Shown here: piece by piece, positions 5,441 to 5,654 of the stretch
How the letters are laid out: each line of letters begins with the position of its first letter
How positions within the stretch are numbered: position 1 is the first letter of the stretch
From: Hyphomicrobiales bacterium
GTDB taxonomy: Bacteria > Pseudomonadota > Alphaproteobacteria > Rhizobiales > Beijerinckiaceae
DNA length: 5,654 nt
Reading direction: 5' to 3'
Assembly: GCA_003567055.1 (NCBI GenBank)
Contig: PXAW01000089.1
Location: 1 to 5,654 of the forward strand
Notes under the pieces: generated by a model
What the model was told of the DNA's origin: nothing
The model's database searches: none
Seen by the model: the letters and a program-made list of their open reading frames with translations, nothing else
Program-made: the position numbers and the translations under genes

Positions 5441-5654
5441 GCGGGACGCTCCTCCAGCAGCAGGATCTCGATGCGCCGGTTTTCCGCCGCGTCGGGATCA
5501 GCGGGGACCTTGAGCATCCGGTCGGCATGGCCTTCGACACGGGCGATGCGCCCCTCGTCGAAACCGCCATGCACGAGCATGTGATAGGCCATATGGGCGC
5601 GCGCGGTGGAGAGCCGCCAATTGTCGTAATCGGCGGAGCGGAAGGGCCGGCCAT
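5437..5654 (-). CDS. motB: Flagellar motor protein MotB, C-terminal fragment (5' end outside window)
   Basis: The last 71 codons of a gene enter from the right edge; the frame begins at 5652. They form the end of an OmpA-like peptidoglycan-binding domain: DNWRLSTARAHMAY carries the usual N-x-x-LS-x-x-RA motif, followed by RVEGHADRMLKVPADPD and the closing ENRRIEILLLEE. MotB with MotA forms the proton-driven stator, and this domain anchors it to the cell wall in the periplasm. MotB rather than another OmpA-like protein is preferred because motC and fliK follow directly. The stop (TGA at 5439-5437) overlaps the motC ATG. The membrane helix and plug region would lie beyond the window. A longer overlapping frame starting with ATG at 5654 is a shadow: it reads through motC out of frame and has no family features. 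Confidence 0.92.
   Translation of the reverse strand, partial: GRPFRSADYDNWRLSTARAHMAYHMLVHGGFDEGRIARVEGHADRMLKVPADPDAAENRRIEILLLEERPA
5449..5455 (-). promoter_or_regulatory. Ribosome binding site of motC
   Basis: GGAGGAG on the minus strand, 8 bases before the ATG at 5440. It is a near-perfect anti-16S match located in the codons for the final glutamates of MotB, and it is the strongest ribosome site in the window. Confidence 0.8.

Noticed and set aside
3440..5584. A 714-codon open frame on the plus strand, antisense to motC and part of fliK
   Set aside because: It is the complement of well-supported coding genes in GC-rich DNA, where long antisense frames are expected. Its translation shifts from Arg/Pro-rich to generic composition with no domain character.

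Overview
The window is very GC-rich and gene-dense, with every supportable gene on the minus strand. It looks like the chromosome of an alphaproteobacterium, most likely of the Hyphomicrobiales/Rhizobiales. The evidence is the gene order motB - motC - fliK(motD) - small lytic transglycosylase, which is characteristic of the rhizobial/Brucella-type flagellar motor locus. MotC in particular is essentially confined to this group. No species can be named from the sequence alone.

Layout, read right to left in the direction of transcription: the C-terminal end of MotB (5654-5437, cut by the window edge), MotC (5440-4016), the hook-length-control protein FliK/MotD (4019-2589) and a secreted SLT-type lytic transglycosylase (2641-2072). 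The first two junctions are 4-base ATGA stop/start overlaps. The third is a 53-base out-of-frame overlap. Each internal start has a Shine-Dalgarno sequence exactly 8 bases upstream. These genes therefore form one translationally coupled operon. MotB would anchor the stator to peptidoglycan, MotC would act on MotB in the periplasm, FliK would set hook length, and the transglycosylase would plausibly open the wall for the growing rod/hook.

The operon is followed by a roughly 600-base stretch without a gene (1473-2071). Its middle is filled by a mosaic of GC-rich palindromic repeats: two ~140-base direct copies, each holding two inverted 32-base units, plus a fifth related hairpin. No transposase or other coding content is seen there. 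Beyond it lies a complete DUF2254-family integral membrane protein of unknown function (1472-153). A possible start of another membrane protein is seen at the extreme left edge (33-1), with weak support.

No CRISPR, tRNA, rRNA, phage or defence gene is visible. The core of the window is an ordinary flagellar operon. The less ordinary signals are the repeat mosaic, a patch of atypical codon use in fliK, the long fliK/transglycosylase overlap and a nine-base C run at the end of the transglycosylase gene.
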